DNA of 64,000 nt from assembly GCA_000381625.1 (NCBI GenBank), contig KB906767.1, positions 5,385,357-5,449,356 on the forward strand, given 5' to 3'. This document shows positions 1 to 9,027 of the stretch, piece after piece. The translations under genes were made by a program, and so were the position numbers. Numbering within the stretch: the stretch's first letter is position 1; the number at the start of each line of letters is the position of its first letter. A model generated the notes under the pieces. It was not told the origin of the DNA, made no database searches, and saw only the letters and a program-made list of their open reading frames with translations. The DNA is from Bryobacterales bacterium KBS 96 (GTDB taxonomy: Bacteria > Acidobacteriota > Terriglobia > Bryobacterales > Bryobacteraceae).

Positions 1-1
1 T

Positions 2-781
2 CGGGGTGACCGCGAACGTGGAGATCGCGAGCGGGGAGACCGCGGGAGAGACCGCAGAGAGAAGGGCCAGCGGCCTGCGCCGCTCGATTTAACACAGGCC
101 ATGCCGCTGGTGGAACGCGCGCTTCAGGTGCTCGAGCGCCGCGCCGTCCAGCCGCAGCTCGGATTGTTGAAATCGACCATGCTACAGCTCGACCCGGCTT
201 TTAGCGAGCGGGCGTACGGCGCCAACAGCTTTTCGGATTTCATCGAGAGGCTCAAGAAGGCGGAGTTTATCAACGTCAGCGGCTCGGGAGGCCGCTACAT
301 CATCGAGCGTCGTGGCGGCGGTTCGGATAAAGCTGCTCCAAATCCGGATGAAGCGCTGCCGGGCCTGCGCGACGTGCTCGAAACGCACCGCTTCGATATC
401 GAGGTGAATGACGGCGTCGCGGCGGACGAGTTGGAAGACTGGGTGAAGCAGGAGATAACGGACTTCAGTCCTCAGAAATATGGCTTTCAGCAGTTTGCCG
501 AGTTTCTGAACTATGCCCAGGACAAGACGGTCGTTCGCCTGACGCCGGATGAGGACCGCGGACTCATTGTCTTTCTCGGGGCCGAGTTCTATCCGCCGGC
601 GCTTCCCGTTGCCGAGCCGGAGCAAATGCTTGAAGAGGACGATGGGCCTCAGCCGATCGTCGAAGGCCAACCGACCATCTTCGAGCCCAATCCGCCGCCG
701 CCCAAGCCGAAGAAGCAAACAAGACCGCGAAAGGCGGCCGCTTCGACGACGCGCAAGCCTCGCAAAAAGAAAACGGACTAG
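2..781 (+). CDS. OST-HTH/LOTUS-domain protein, C-terminal part (5' end cut by window)
   Basis: The frame is open from the first base of the window, so the true start lies upstream; the first internal ATG is at 101. The visible N-terminal stretch is an Arg/Asp/Gly-rich linker. It is followed by two winged-helix-like segments, one around the ATG-proximal 70 residues (AYGANSFSDFIERLKKAEFI) and a second around KYGFQQFAEFLNYAQDKTVV. Both resemble OST-HTH/LOTUS domains, which usually follow an NYN/PIN-like RNase domain in bacterial proteins. The C-terminus is a basic Pro/Lys/Arg-rich tail. I infer an RNA-binding protein; the expected NYN domain is off the window, so nuclease activity cannot be judged. 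The LOTUS assignment is from sequence style only. Confidence 0.6.
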   Translation, partial: RGDRERGDRERGDRGRDRREKGQRPAPLDLTQAMPLVERALQVLERRAVQPQLGLLKSTMLQLDPAFSERAYGANSFSDFIERLKKAEFINVSGSGGRYIIERRGGGSDKAAPNPDEALPGLRDVLETHRFDIEVNDGVAADELEDWVKQEITDFSPQKYGFQQFAEFLNYAQDKTVVRLTPDEDRGLIVFLGAEFYPPALPVAEPEQMLEEDDGPQPIVEGQPTIFEPNPPPPKPKKQTRPRKAAASTTRKPRKKKTD

Positions 782-820
782 CGGGGTGGGCAGGCCTTTG
801 TCTTACGCCGGGCCGCCGGG

Positions 821-898
821 CCCGGCTCTTCGGTAATTCAGCAACATTCGAGAAGAGCGCGGCTGCGAGCCGCGCAGACGGGGCGTCTGCCCCAGCAG
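821..898. repeat. Dispersed intergenic repeat, copy A
   Basis: This 78-base segment opens with CCCGGCTC, contains ATTCAGCAA and ends in GGCGTCTGCCCCA. A second, diverged copy with the same opening, middle and end lies at 10990-11066. It sits in the noncoding gap 782-994 between two convergent genes. The immediately preceding bases form a GC-rich palindrome of the type GCCGGGCC/GGGCCCGGC. Confidence 0.5.
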
Positions 899-994
899 AA
901 CTAAACAATATTGGGCTTTAGCGTTGCAGCGTCGTGTCTCGGCGAAAGCGCCGAGTTTCAGCTCACCGCCAGAGCGGTTGCGTAAACAGCTTCC

Positions 995-1945
995 TTAGCC
1001 AGTCCGCCCCGCGTAGTAGCCTCTACGCGCACGCACGATGAAATTTTTATGGCCCCGCACTTTGATTCGAACCGTATGGAATAGCCCATCGTTCTTTAAC
1101 GGCTCTGGCCGATAGAGAAGATTGTATTGATGCCGTAGTTCGTTGGCTATGTTTTCGAACGATTGGTTCAGATCGCTTGCCTGGAACGGGAAAAAAGCCA
1201 CGCCGCCGGTCTGCTCGGCGAAATAGCGCATCACTTTATCGCCGTCGGTCGGTTGCCCGGAGATGTTGGTCGAAATCGTATAGACGACCACGTCGGCTTT
1301 CTGAGCCATTTCAAGCGCCTGGTCGCGGCTATGGTGGCTGTCGTCGTCCTCGCCGTCGCTCAGGACCACCATGGCCCGGCGGAACTTATACAGCGGCTGA
1401 TCCTGCATCAATTTATCGTGACAGGCGAAATAGACGGCGTCGTACAGTGCAGTGCCGCCGCCGGGCCGTAGTCCTCGAATGGCGTTCTCCAGTTTATTTG
1501 TGTCGTTCGTGAGATCCGCGACCAGTTCGGCCGAAGAGTCGAAGCTGACGACGATCGCTTTGTCCTGGTCGCGCATTATGCCGTTAACGAAATTGACCGC
1601 CGCTTCCTGCTGGAAGTGAAACCGGTCGCGAATGCTGTTGCTGGTGTCCACCAGGATGGCCAGACGCAATGGCAGGTCACTCTCGGACGTAAACTCCAGG
1701 ATTTCTTGCGGCTTCTTGTTTTCCGTCACTTCGAAATCTTTTTGAGTTAAGTCGGTTACGAAGCGGCCGTGCTTGTCGGTGACGGAGAACAACATGTTCA
1801 CTCGCGTCACTTCCGAGCTAAATTGTGTCGGAGTGTTATCCTTTCCGGCGCTCGCTTGCACGGACTTCTGTTGTGCGTCAAGGGAACTGAAGCTGAGGGC
1901 GGCGGCAATTCCCAGGGCCGCCAGGCTGGCAACGACGTACTTCAT
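995..1945 (-). CDS. Secreted VWFA-domain protein of the acidobacterial type
   Basis: The 316-residue product begins with a signal peptide (hydrophobic core to about residue 22, then SLDAQQKS). A short beta-rich segment with VTDKHGRFVTDLTQKDFEV follows, and then a von Willebrand factor A domain. The metal-ion-dependent adhesion site DxSxS is D100-T-S102-N-S104. The later VVLSDGEDDDS segment supplies the conserved aspartate. This architecture, with its DFEVTEN-type lead-in, is the VWFA-related family that is highly expanded in Acidobacteriota. Its biochemical role is unknown. It is presumably periplasmic or outer-surface and binds protein or carbohydrate partners through the MIDAS metal. It lies convergent to the upstream gene and 18 bp downstream of the pseudouridine synthase on the same strand. 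Confidence 0.8.
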   Translation of the reverse strand: MKYVVASLAALGIAAALSFSSLDAQQKSVQASAGKDNTPTQFSSEVTRVNMLFSVTDKHGRFVTDLTQKDFEVTENKKPQEILEFTSESDLPLRLAILVDTSNSIRDRFHFQQEAAVNFVNGIMRDQDKAIVVSFDSSAELVADLTNDTNKLENAIRGLRPGGGTALYDAVYFACHDKLMQDQPLYKFRRAMVVLSDGEDDDSHHSRDQALEMAQKADVVVYTISTNISGQPTDGDKVMRYFAEQTGGVAFFPFQASDLNQSFENIANELRHQYNLLYRPEPLKNDGLFHTVRIKVRGHKNFIVRARRGYYAGRTG

Positions 1946-1963
1946 TAAGGAGCTATGTCTATA

Positions 1964-2899
1964 TTATCCGCCGTCGCAGTTCAACGCACGTAACCGTTCC
2001 AGGTAATCCTTCAGTTCAGGCGCCAGCGGGCTTTCGATCTCGATGGGCTGGCCCGTCGACGGCGATTGAAAGCGGAGCCGCTGAGCATGTAAAAAAAAGC
2101 GGTCGGGAGCCGGGATACGGTCTGCTCTACGAGGCGCGCCGTAAAGGCCATCGCCGACGATCGGATGTCCAATGCTCGATAAATGAACACGGATCTGATG
2201 GGTGCGGCCCGTTCCAATCTTCACTTCTAGCAAACTGAGGTTGGCGAGTTGCTCAATTGTCCGATAATGCGTCAATGCCGTGCGGCCTGACTCGAGCCTG
2301 GTCGTCATTCGCGTTCGGCGGACGGGATCGCGCATGATCCGTTTTGTAATGGTTCCTTGCGGAGGCGAGATATGACCGCGCGCCAGGGCAAGATAGGTCT
2401 TTTCGACCTTCCGTGCGCGGAACTGTTCGGCAAGCGACTGGTGAGCCTGATCGGTTCGCGCGACGATGAGGACGCCGCTTGTTTCACGATCCAGCCGGTG
2501 TACAATTCCCGGCCGTAGGTCGCCTCCGGTCGTCGAAAGCTGTCCGAAATGATGCAGCAGAGCATTCACAAGCGTGCCTCGATGATGACCGGCGCCTGCG
2601 TGGACCACCATGCCGGCGGGCTTATCGATCGCAATCACGTCGGCGTCTTCATAAAGAATAGTCAGCGGGATCTCCTCAGGCTCAGCCCTAAGCGGCGGCA
2701 GCGAGCCGGGTTCCACCTCGATCTCCTCACCTACGCGTAGTGTATGTGACGGGCGGGCTGCCGCGCCATTTACGCGCACGCGGCCAGTCTTTATCCAGCC
2801 CTGAAGGCGCGCACGGCTGTATTCGGGCAGGCGTTCATGGACGAACCAGTCGAGTCGCTTACCGAAGTCCTGGGCTTCCGCCCGCAGCATGATGTTCAT
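1964..2899 (-). CDS. rluD: RluD-family ribosomal large-subunit pseudouridine synthase
   Basis: This enzyme isomerises specific uridines in 23S rRNA to pseudouridine. An N-terminal S4 RNA-binding domain spans about residues 13-62 (RLDWFVHERLPEYSRARLQG). The catalytic core follows, with the signature HRLDRETSGVLIV in which D137 is the nucleophilic aspartate, and with the later GRTHQIRVHL motif. I place the start at ATG 2899 (MNIML); the frame is open to 2947, but the extension runs into the divergent gene. RluC/RluD/RluA substrate specificity cannot be separated by eye; RluD is the best fit because of the S4 domain and the roughly 310-residue length. Confidence 0.82.
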   Translation of the reverse strand: MNIMLRAEAQDFGKRLDWFVHERLPEYSRARLQGWIKTGRVRVNGAAARPSHTLRVGEEIEVEPGSLPPLRAEPEEIPLTILYEDADVIAIDKPAGMVVHAGAGHHRGTLVNALLHHFGQLSTTGGDLRPGIVHRLDRETSGVLIVARTDQAHQSLAEQFRARKVEKTYLALARGHISPPQGTITKRIMRDPVRRTRMTTRLESGRTALTHYRTIEQLANLSLLEVKIGTGRTHQIRVHLSSIGHPIVGDGLYGAPRRADRIPAPDRFFLHAQRLRFQSPSTGQPIEIESPLAPELKDYLERLRALNCDGG

Positions 2900-4355
2900 G
2901 GCGACATTCCGTATTCTAGGGTCTGTGAAGAACGAACGCGAACGCAACCAACTCGAGTACTTGTTCGCGGCTTTGTTTCTACTTCTGCTTGCGGCTAAGC
3001 TGTGTCACATCCACATCCTATGGGCGGAAGAGGGCTACGCGTCTGCCGCCGCCGTGCAGATTCTGCACGGAAAAATGCTCTATCGCGATTTCTGGTTCGA
3101 CAAGCCGCCGCTCGCCGCACTGGTGTATGTGCTGTGGGGCGGCGAGCCCGGTTTCTGGTTAAGATTCGCGGGCGCGGTGTACGCAACCGGCTGCTGTGTG
3201 GCCGCCTATCGGTTTGCGGCGCGCCGTTGGTCGCGGCGCGAGGGCATCTCGGCAGCCCTGCTGACGGCGTTCTATCTGATTCTCGACATCCCGGCATCAA
3301 TCATGACACTCGGCCCGGATCTCTTGATGCTGCTGCCTGCCATCATGGCTCTCGATTGCGCCGGCCGGAAGCGCGCGTTCCGGTCTGGACTCTGGTGCTC
3401 AGTAGCCCTCGCCACAAACGCGAAGGCGCTGCTCATTTTGGCAGTGTGCCTTGTCTGGGCGCCGACGGGTTGGCTAGCTCTAGGGGCTGGTTTTGTCATC
3501 GGAACCGCACCGTGGCTCGCCTGGCTGGCGGCGGTTCATGCGTTTCCGGAATATTGGCGCCAGGTCTGGTGGTTTGGCAGCGAGTACTCGCGGCACACGT
3601 TCGTACGACATCCAGTGAGAGAGGCCATCCTGCACACGCTTAACTGGGCCGGCTTTCACGCGGCGATTGTGCTCGCCGCCGCGCTGTTTTTCTGGCGGGA
3701 ACGGCTATGGAGAGACTATGGCTGGATCGCGTGGCTGCTTCTGGCCTGCGCCGGTGTATGGGCGGGCGAGCGCTTTTTCCTCCGCTACTACTTCATCCTG
3801 CTCGCGCCGGTGCTCCTGCTTGGCGCCGCCGGTTTTGTCCGCTGCCGGCTTTTCGAGCGGGTGCTGCTCTGCTTGCTTCTGTTGATTCCGGCGATCCGGT
3901 TCGCCCCGCGCTATTTTACTCTCGCCGGTTCGTTAATCGCGGGCACGCCGAATTCCTGGGCCGATACGGCTCTCAACCGCGATAGCCGGAGAATTGCCGC
4001 GGAGATCGATAAGCTCTCCACTCCCGGCGACACGCTTCTGGTATGGGGTTATCGTCCGGATATTTTCGCGTATACCCAATTGCCCGTCGCTGGCCATTAT
4101 CTCGACAGCCAGCTTTATACGGGCGTAATCGCCGACCGGCATCTCTTCAGCACCGAAGCGACGTTCCCGGCGCCAGCAGCTCGAAATCGCGCTGAACTCG
4201 TTCACACGCGCCCGACGTTCATTGTCGATGGCTTGGGGGAGCTGAATCCGGCCCTGGCTATTACACAATATCCGGATCTGCGGGAATGGCTGGCCGGATA
4301 CAAGCCAGTTTTTCAAACATCGGATTCCATCGTGTATGTTCCCGTGGGCCAGTAG
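2898..4355 (+). CDS. GT39-like polytopic membrane glycosyltransferase
   Basis: The product (485 residues from this ATG) is very hydrophobic, with about ten predicted membrane segments. Its first extracytoplasmic loop contains GKMLYRDFWFDKPPLAA. This is the acidic DFWxDKPP pattern of the ArnT/PMT (GT39/GT83) superfamily, which uses polyprenyl-phosphate sugars. A C-terminal soluble domain of about 140 residues ends the protein, as in that family. The start is uncertain: ATG codons at 2889, 2892 and 2898 overlap the divergent rluD start. GTG 2925, preceded by TAGGG, would avoid any overlap. Donor and acceptor are unknown; cell-envelope glycan or protein glycosylation is an inference. Confidence 0.7.
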   Translation: MATFRILGSVKNERERNQLEYLFAALFLLLLAAKLCHIHILWAEEGYASAAAVQILHGKMLYRDFWFDKPPLAALVYVLWGGEPGFWLRFAGAVYATGCCVAAYRFAARRWSRREGISAALLTAFYLILDIPASIMTLGPDLLMLLPAIMALDCAGRKRAFRSGLWCSVALATNAKALLILAVCLVWAPTGWLALGAGFVIGTAPWLAWLAAVHAFPEYWRQVWWFGSEYSRHTFVRHPVREAILHTLNWAGFHAAIVLAAALFFWRERLWRDYGWIAWLLLACAGVWAGERFFLRYYFILLAPVLLLGAAGFVRCRLFERVLLCLLLLIPAIRFAPRYFTLAGSLIAGTPNSWADTALNRDSRRIAAEIDKLSTPGDTLLVWGYRPDIFAYTQLPVAGHYLDSQLYTGVIADRHLFSTEATFPAPAARNRAELVHTRPTFIVDGLGELNPALAITQYPDLREWLAGYKPVFQTSDSIVYVPVGQ

Positions 4356-4504
4356 TTCTATGTTCTCAACCGCCAAGGGGTAATAATGCCTCGCCAGCGG
4401 TCGCTTACGCTTCCCGGCTCAGATCCGACACTGGGCATATTCCGATTGCCGAAAGACCGGCCACGTTGAATTCTTCCATCGCGATTTGATATTGTTTTCT
4501 GCGA

Positions 4505-5803
4505 ATGCGAAGACGAGAGTTTCTGGCATTTGCCGCGGCGCCATTGCTGCGCGGCATGCCTGTACCCAAGATCAAAGACATTTCCGTAATTGCCACCGAG
4601 CCTTCAGGCGTTCGGTTAACCGTTGTCAAGATTCAAACCGACCAGGACGGATTGCACGGCTACGGCTGCGCGACGTTTACACAGCGGGCCGACCTCGTGG
4701 TCGACGCGGTCAATCGGTACCTGAAGCCGTTTCTCATCGGCAAACCTACAGATGGCATTGAGGACTTGTGGCAGGCCATGTACAACTCTTCCTATTGGCG
4801 GAACGGCCCGGTACTCAACAACGCCATTAGCGGAGTGGATCAGGCCCTGTGGGATATCAAAGGACGTCAGGCCGGCATGCCCGTTTACGAGTTGCTCGGC
4901 GGCAAGTGCAGGGAAGCGGCGCTGGTCTACCGGCATGCTTCCGGAAAGGAGATCTCCGAAACGTTGGATCAGGCTCGCAAATTGATGGCGGAAGGCGCCA
5001 AAGCTGTTCGTTTGCAAGTAGGGATTCCCGGCATGGCGGCCTACGGTGCGGGAGGAGGCGCTAGACCGAAAGGAGCCGGAATGGCGCTGATTCAGGGCCC
5101 CGTGTTCGAGCCCGCCCCGTACGCGCGCCGCTCGCTTCAGCTTTTTGAGCAGGCTCGGAAGGAGCTTGGCGCTGAAGTCGACTTACTCCACGATGTCCAT
5201 GAGCGCTTGCCTCCGAGCGCGGCCGTCCAGTTTGCAAAGGACATGGAACCGTACCGGTTGTTCTTTCTCGAAGATGCGCTATCTCCGGAGGACATCGACT
5301 ATTTCCGCGAGATTCGGGCTCACTGTACAACTCCCCTTGCGATGGGCGAGTTATTCAACAGCCCGCACGAGTGGATGCCACTCATAAAGAATCGGCTGAT
5401 CGATTACATTCGTGTGCATGTCTCGCAATCCGGAGGCTTAACGCCAGCCCGCAAAATCGCCGCGTTGGGGGAAGCATGTCAGGTAAAGACGGCCTGGCAT
5501 GGGCCGGGTGACGTTTCGCCGGTGGGGCATTGCGCCAATATAGCCCTTGACCTGGCATGCTACAACTTCGGCATTCAGGAATGGTCGGGGATGGGAGAGC
5601 GCGAGCAAGCCGTTTTCGAAGGCTGCCCGCAAATGAAGGACGGCTATGCCTATGCGAACGAAAAGCCTGGCTGGGGCATTGAGGTGAATGAAACCGAGGC
5701 GGCTAAATATCCCTACGGCACGTTTGAAAAAGGCGAACACAAACGGCTGAATGGTGGATGGGGTGAAGTCCGGCGAGCGGACGGCACAATCATCAACCAG
5801 TAG
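4505..5803 (+). CDS. manD: D-mannonate dehydratase (ManD/RspA-type, enolase superfamily) with Tat-like leader
   Basis: The 432-residue product belongs to the mandelate racemase/enolase superfamily, ManD (RspA) branch, which dehydrates D-mannonate to 2-keto-3-deoxygluconate. The metal-ligand triad is D230, E256 (FFLEDAL) and E282 (AMGELF). H232 in DVHERL, R303 in YIRVHVSQSGG and H332 in TAWHGPGDVSPVGH match the acid/base and substrate-binding positions of this branch. The N-terminus MRRREFLAFAAAPLLRG looks like a twin-arginine signal. That is odd for an enzyme usually cytoplasmic elsewhere, but Acidobacteriota often export sugar-metabolism relatives. It is convergent with the histidine kinase, with 5 bp between stops. 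Confidence 0.82.
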   Translation: MRRREFLAFAAAPLLRGMPVPKIKDISVIATEPSGVRLTVVKIQTDQDGLHGYGCATFTQRADLVVDAVNRYLKPFLIGKPTDGIEDLWQAMYNSSYWRNGPVLNNAISGVDQALWDIKGRQAGMPVYELLGGKCREAALVYRHASGKEISETLDQARKLMAEGAKAVRLQVGIPGMAAYGAGGGARPKGAGMALIQGPVFEPAPYARRSLQLFEQARKELGAEVDLLHDVHERLPPSAAVQFAKDMEPYRLFFLEDALSPEDIDYFREIRAHCTTPLAMGELFNSPHEWMPLIKNRLIDYIRVHVSQSGGLTPARKIAALGEACQVKTAWHGPGDVSPVGHCANIALDLACYNFGIQEWSGMGEREQAVFEGCPQMKDGYAYANEKPGWGIEVNETEAAKYPYGTFEKGEHKRLNGGWGEVRRADGTIINQ

Positions 5804-5808
5804 TCTGT

Positions 5809-7245
5809 TTACCGGGCGCCCGCCGCGGCGGGTTTGAGCGTTTGGGCGCTGCGTGTCACTTCCAGGCTAACCGGAAGGCTGAAATGAAACGTGGAGCCAC
5901 GGCCCACTTCGGATTCGGCCCAGATGCGGCCGCCGTGGCGCTCCACAATTTTCCGCGAGATGGAAAGCCCCATGCCCGTGCCTTCAACCTCACGGCTGTG
6001 CAGGCGCTGGAAGAGGCCGAAAATTCTTTCGGCGTATTGCTGCTCGAAGCCCTGGCCATTGTCGGCCACCGAAATCACCCATTCCGATGCGGTGCGCTTG
6101 GCCGACACCTTGACCACCGGCGATTCGCTCCGGCGATACTTGATGGCGTTGCTGATCAGGTTTTGAAATAGTTGCGTGATTTGCACCGTGTCCACGGCGA
6201 GGGAAGGAAGCGGCGTGTGCTCGATGCGGGCTTCGCTCTCCCGAATTGACGCTTGCAAGCTGGTTTCGGCGTCGGTCAGCAGCTTCTCGAAAGAAACCGC
6301 TCCCGTAGGCTGGCCGGTTTTACGCAGCCTCACCAGGGCGAGCAGTCCGCTGATCAAATCCGTCATGCGGCGGGAGGACGTCACGATATAAGTAATGAAT
6401 TCATCGGCATCCTCGTCGAGTTTGCCGGAATATCGTGTAGCCAGAAGCTGGGTAAAACTTGTGATCGTGCGCAGCGGCTCTTGCAAATCGTGGCTCGCCA
6501 CGTATGCGAACTGTTGCAGCTCTTCGTTCATCTGCTGCAGTTCGCGCGTCCGCTCTTCGATGCGATGTTCCAGCTCCATATTGAGCGAAGCCAGTTCCGT
6601 TCGCGCTGTGTCCTGGCCGTGAATGTAGTCGATCAGCATGTTATACAGCGCAATCAGGACGATAATCGTGATCGCAGTGCCCACCAGGAAAAACAGAAAT
6701 ACGCGGCGGTTGAGCGAGCGTTGATGATCGTGCGCGGCTGTCAGCTCATCGCTCAACCGGAGTTGCAGGCCATCGTTGATCCGTCGGATTTCGTCCATTG
6801 TGTCCTGGCCGGCGCCGCTTTTCACATATTCCAAGGCGGCCGAGAAACCGCCCTTCTGCTGGGCCTGCAACGTCTTTTGAACCTGCTCGAACTTGTTCTG
6901 AACCAGGTTTGTGAACAGGTCGACATCGTGCTTCATCTCCGGCCGGTCTTTGAAAAGAACGCGGCAGAGTTCTATCTGCGTCTTGATTTGCGATTGTGCC
7001 TGCTCGTATGGCAGCAGATACCGTTCGTCGCCCGTTAGAAGAAATCCGCGCTCCGATGTCTCGGCATCCTGCGCCAGCGCGAACATGGTATGCAGCGTCG
7101 ACCGCAGGTTCTGCACCGTCAGGATCTCTATGTCCGTGTTTTCGGCGTTGGTGTTCGCGATGAAGAACATCAGGCTGAACGCAAGCGGAACAGTGAAGAG
7201 CAGCGCAAGACTGCGCTTGGTCTTCGATTGGACGGGAAGAGCCAT
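5809..7245 (-). CDS. CHASE3-domain sensor histidine kinase
   Basis: The 478-residue membrane kinase starts with a transmembrane segment at about 12-31. A periplasmic CHASE3 domain follows, with the family hallmark AETSERGFLLTGDERYLLPY around 61-80. A second transmembrane segment lies at about 182-206 and a coiled-coil linker at about 210-245. The HisKA domain has phospho-acceptor H252 in VASHDLQEPL. The ATPase domain has its N-box at N362/N366, its G1 box at D395-x-G397-x-G399 and its G2 box at GTGMGLS (422-428). No receiver domain is attached and no response regulator is adjacent, so this looks like an orphan sensor. The ligand sensed by CHASE3 is unknown. Confidence 0.9.
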   Translation of the reverse strand: MALPVQSKTKRSLALLFTVPLAFSLMFFIANTNAENTDIEILTVQNLRSTLHTMFALAQDAETSERGFLLTGDERYLLPYEQAQSQIKTQIELCRVLFKDRPEMKHDVDLFTNLVQNKFEQVQKTLQAQQKGGFSAALEYVKSGAGQDTMDEIRRINDGLQLRLSDELTAAHDHQRSLNRRVFLFFLVGTAITIIVLIALYNMLIDYIHGQDTARTELASLNMELEHRIEERTRELQQMNEELQQFAYVASHDLQEPLRTITSFTQLLATRYSGKLDEDADEFITYIVTSSRRMTDLISGLLALVRLRKTGQPTGAVSFEKLLTDAETSLQASIRESEARIEHTPLPSLAVDTVQITQLFQNLISNAIKYRRSESPVVKVSAKRTASEWVISVADNGQGFEQQYAERIFGLFQRLHSREVEGTGMGLSISRKIVERHGGRIWAESEVGRGSTFHFSLPVSLEVTRSAQTLKPAAAGAR

Positions 7246-7323
7246 CGGGCGAACTCATCTCATCGTAACGAACCTCGGAACTTCCCGGGGTATCTTCCAG
7301 CGCTTCGGAGTAGAATCGGCCTT

Positions 7324-8052
7324 ATGAATTGCTTGGGTACATGGGCCCTCAGCGGTCTGATCGCAATTTCGCTGCTCGCCGGTCCGGCGCCGGCGGATAC
7401 AATCTCGACTTCAGCGGGACCGGTCGAGATTACGCCGATTCATCACGCAAGCTTCACTCTGCGTGCCGGCGGCAAGCTGATCTACGTAGACCCGTCGCCG
7501 GCTTCGCTTTTCAGCGGTAAGCCGAAAGCCGACCTCATTTTGATTACCGACATTCACGGCGACCATTTGGATCCGGGCGCCATCGAGGCGCTGTCTCAAC
7601 CGGATACTACGGTCATCGCTCCCGCGGCTGTCGCCAAAACGATCGCCGCAGCCAAAGTGCTGAAGAACGGCCAGAGCACGAGTTGGGGTGGCTGGACCAT
7701 CCATGCCATGCCGATGTACAACATCAGGCGCGGGCCTAAGCCCGGTGAGTTGTTCCACCCAAAAGGGCGCGGAAACGGCTATGTCCTGACTTACGGAGGC
7801 AAGCGCTTTTATATTTCCGGAGACACCGAAAATATCCCTGAAATGCGCGCACTCAAAAATATCGACGTCGCTTTTGTCTGCATGAACCTGCCCTACACCA
7901 TGCCGGTGGAAGAGGCGGCGGAGGCGGTGAAGGCGTTTCATCCGAAGATCGTGTATCCGTACCACTACAAAGGGCAGGACACGAAGAAATTCGCGGAGCT
8001 TCTGAAGGGCACGGGCATCGACGTGCGCCTTCGCGATTGGTACGCGAACTGA
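7324..8052 (+). CDS. Secreted metallo-beta-lactamase-fold hydrolase
   Basis: The 242-residue protein has a signal peptide (residues 1-24, ending APADT). A metallo-beta-lactamase core follows, with the zinc motif TDIHGDHLD (H78, D80, H81), an SGDTEN segment supplying another metal ligand and a C-terminal YPYHYKGQD histidine region. It resembles the UPF0173/UlaG-like branch rather than true beta-lactamases. The start ATG at 7324 opens directly with the leader; the frame is open further upstream, but that reading lies over the divergent kinase promoter region. The substrate is unknown. Divergent from the histidine kinase, with 78 bp between starts. Confidence 0.75.
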   Translation: MNCLGTWALSGLIAISLLAGPAPADTISTSAGPVEITPIHHASFTLRAGGKLIYVDPSPASLFSGKPKADLILITDIHGDHLDPGAIEALSQPDTTVIAPAAVAKTIAAAKVLKNGQSTSWGGWTIHAMPMYNIRRGPKPGELFHPKGRGNGYVLTYGGKRFYISGDTENIPEMRALKNIDVAFVCMNLPYTMPVEEAAEAVKAFHPKIVYPYHYKGQDTKKFAELLKGTGIDVRLRDWYAN

Positions 8053-8260
8053 GCCGCATTGAGGGAATTTGCTTTAGGGCAGGCCCATGGCCCATAAGTG
8101 CTAACGTAGTGGCCTGGAAGTTGAATCGGCCGTTTCACTTGTTTGACAACTCGATCTGTCGTGCTCGACGGGCGATTGTTCTAGCTGGGGACTTGGACGA
8201 AGCCGCTGGCGCGGCGGACGCCCGAGGCGTGCCGGTCCTAATCCGATTTCTTTCGAAGAT

Positions 8261-9025
8261 TTGAACCGTAGCTGGCCGAATCACGATCCACGAAGCCGAA
8301 GTAAACTCGTCCTTGTGGCACTCTCCAGACTAGAACCAACTGAAATCCTCCGAAAGCTAAACCATAAGTTCTCCTCAAACCTCGAATCAGCAATTGCCTC
8401 TCCACTGGCCACGCTCAGCAATATCGAAATCAAGACCCAGGTACTAGGCGAATTTGGCGTGTTTTTGCAAAAGGTCGACTCGAAAACACCTACTCAGAGC
8501 CAACTCGCAATGGTTGACGAGGAGGTGTTCGCAGACGTCGTTTCGTCGATGTATCTCGCGTCCATCGGACTCGTCATGCCAGCACATATGAGTATGCGGC
8601 GAGCATTGGAACTCGGAGTGGCATTGGTCTATCTGTGGGATCTTCCGCACGTGTTCTGGGGATGGAAAGAGTGCGACAAAGATCTGTCGTTCTCGGAAAT
8701 GCTCGAGTATCTGGAGAGCAAAAGCTATCGGTCATTTCTAGCGAATACAATCAACTTTCCACTCGATGCCACCCTGGTTGACATCCGGCGCTTGCGGGAG
8801 ATCTACCGAATAACGAGCAACACCACACATGGCAAGATTGCAACGCATAAAGTCCTCATGGGCGATGGCTTTTCTCATAGCGCTACCGAGTGGTCAGATT
8901 GCCTTGATCTGCTAGATGGCACCACCTCTGCGGTGATCCAGCTCTGGTTCCATCGTTATCCGAGCGCGGCACAGAATGTCAAGGACGCCGTCCCCGCATA
9001 TGGTCGTATCTGCGACATTGAATAG
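8261..9025 (+). CDS. Helical protein of unknown function with a HEPN-like R-x6-H motif
   Basis: I do not recognise a named family with certainty. The roughly 254-residue product is predominantly helical, with a central SMRRALELGVALVYLWDL segment and a later IYRITSNTTHGK segment. The latter contains R183-x6-H190, compatible with the R-x4-6-H signature of HEPN-fold RNases and abortive-infection proteins; this is an inference from one motif. The start is uncertain: TTG 8261 is the first start codon of the frame, GTG 8315 is an alternative, and neither has a clear ribosome-binding site. It ends 2 bp before the ATPase gene, implying co-expression. Base composition is visibly lower in GC than in the surrounding genes. 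Confidence 0.6.
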   Translation: MNRSWPNHDPRSRSKLVLVALSRLEPTEILRKLNHKFSSNLESAIASPLATLSNIEIKTQVLGEFGVFLQKVDSKTPTQSQLAMVDEEVFADVVSSMYLASIGLVMPAHMSMRRALELGVALVYLWDLPHVFWGWKECDKDLSFSEMLEYLESKSYRSFLANTINFPLDATLVDIRRLREIYRITSNTTHGKIATHKVLMGDGFSHSATEWSDCLDLLDGTTSAVIQLWFHRYPSAAQNVKDAVPAYGRICDIE

Positions 9026-9027
9026 AA

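Noticed and set aside
8037-8264. 75-aa frame between the metallo-beta-lactamase-fold gene and the HEPN-like gene
   Set aside because: It starts inside the upstream gene in another frame, has no ribosome-binding site and no recognisable motif.
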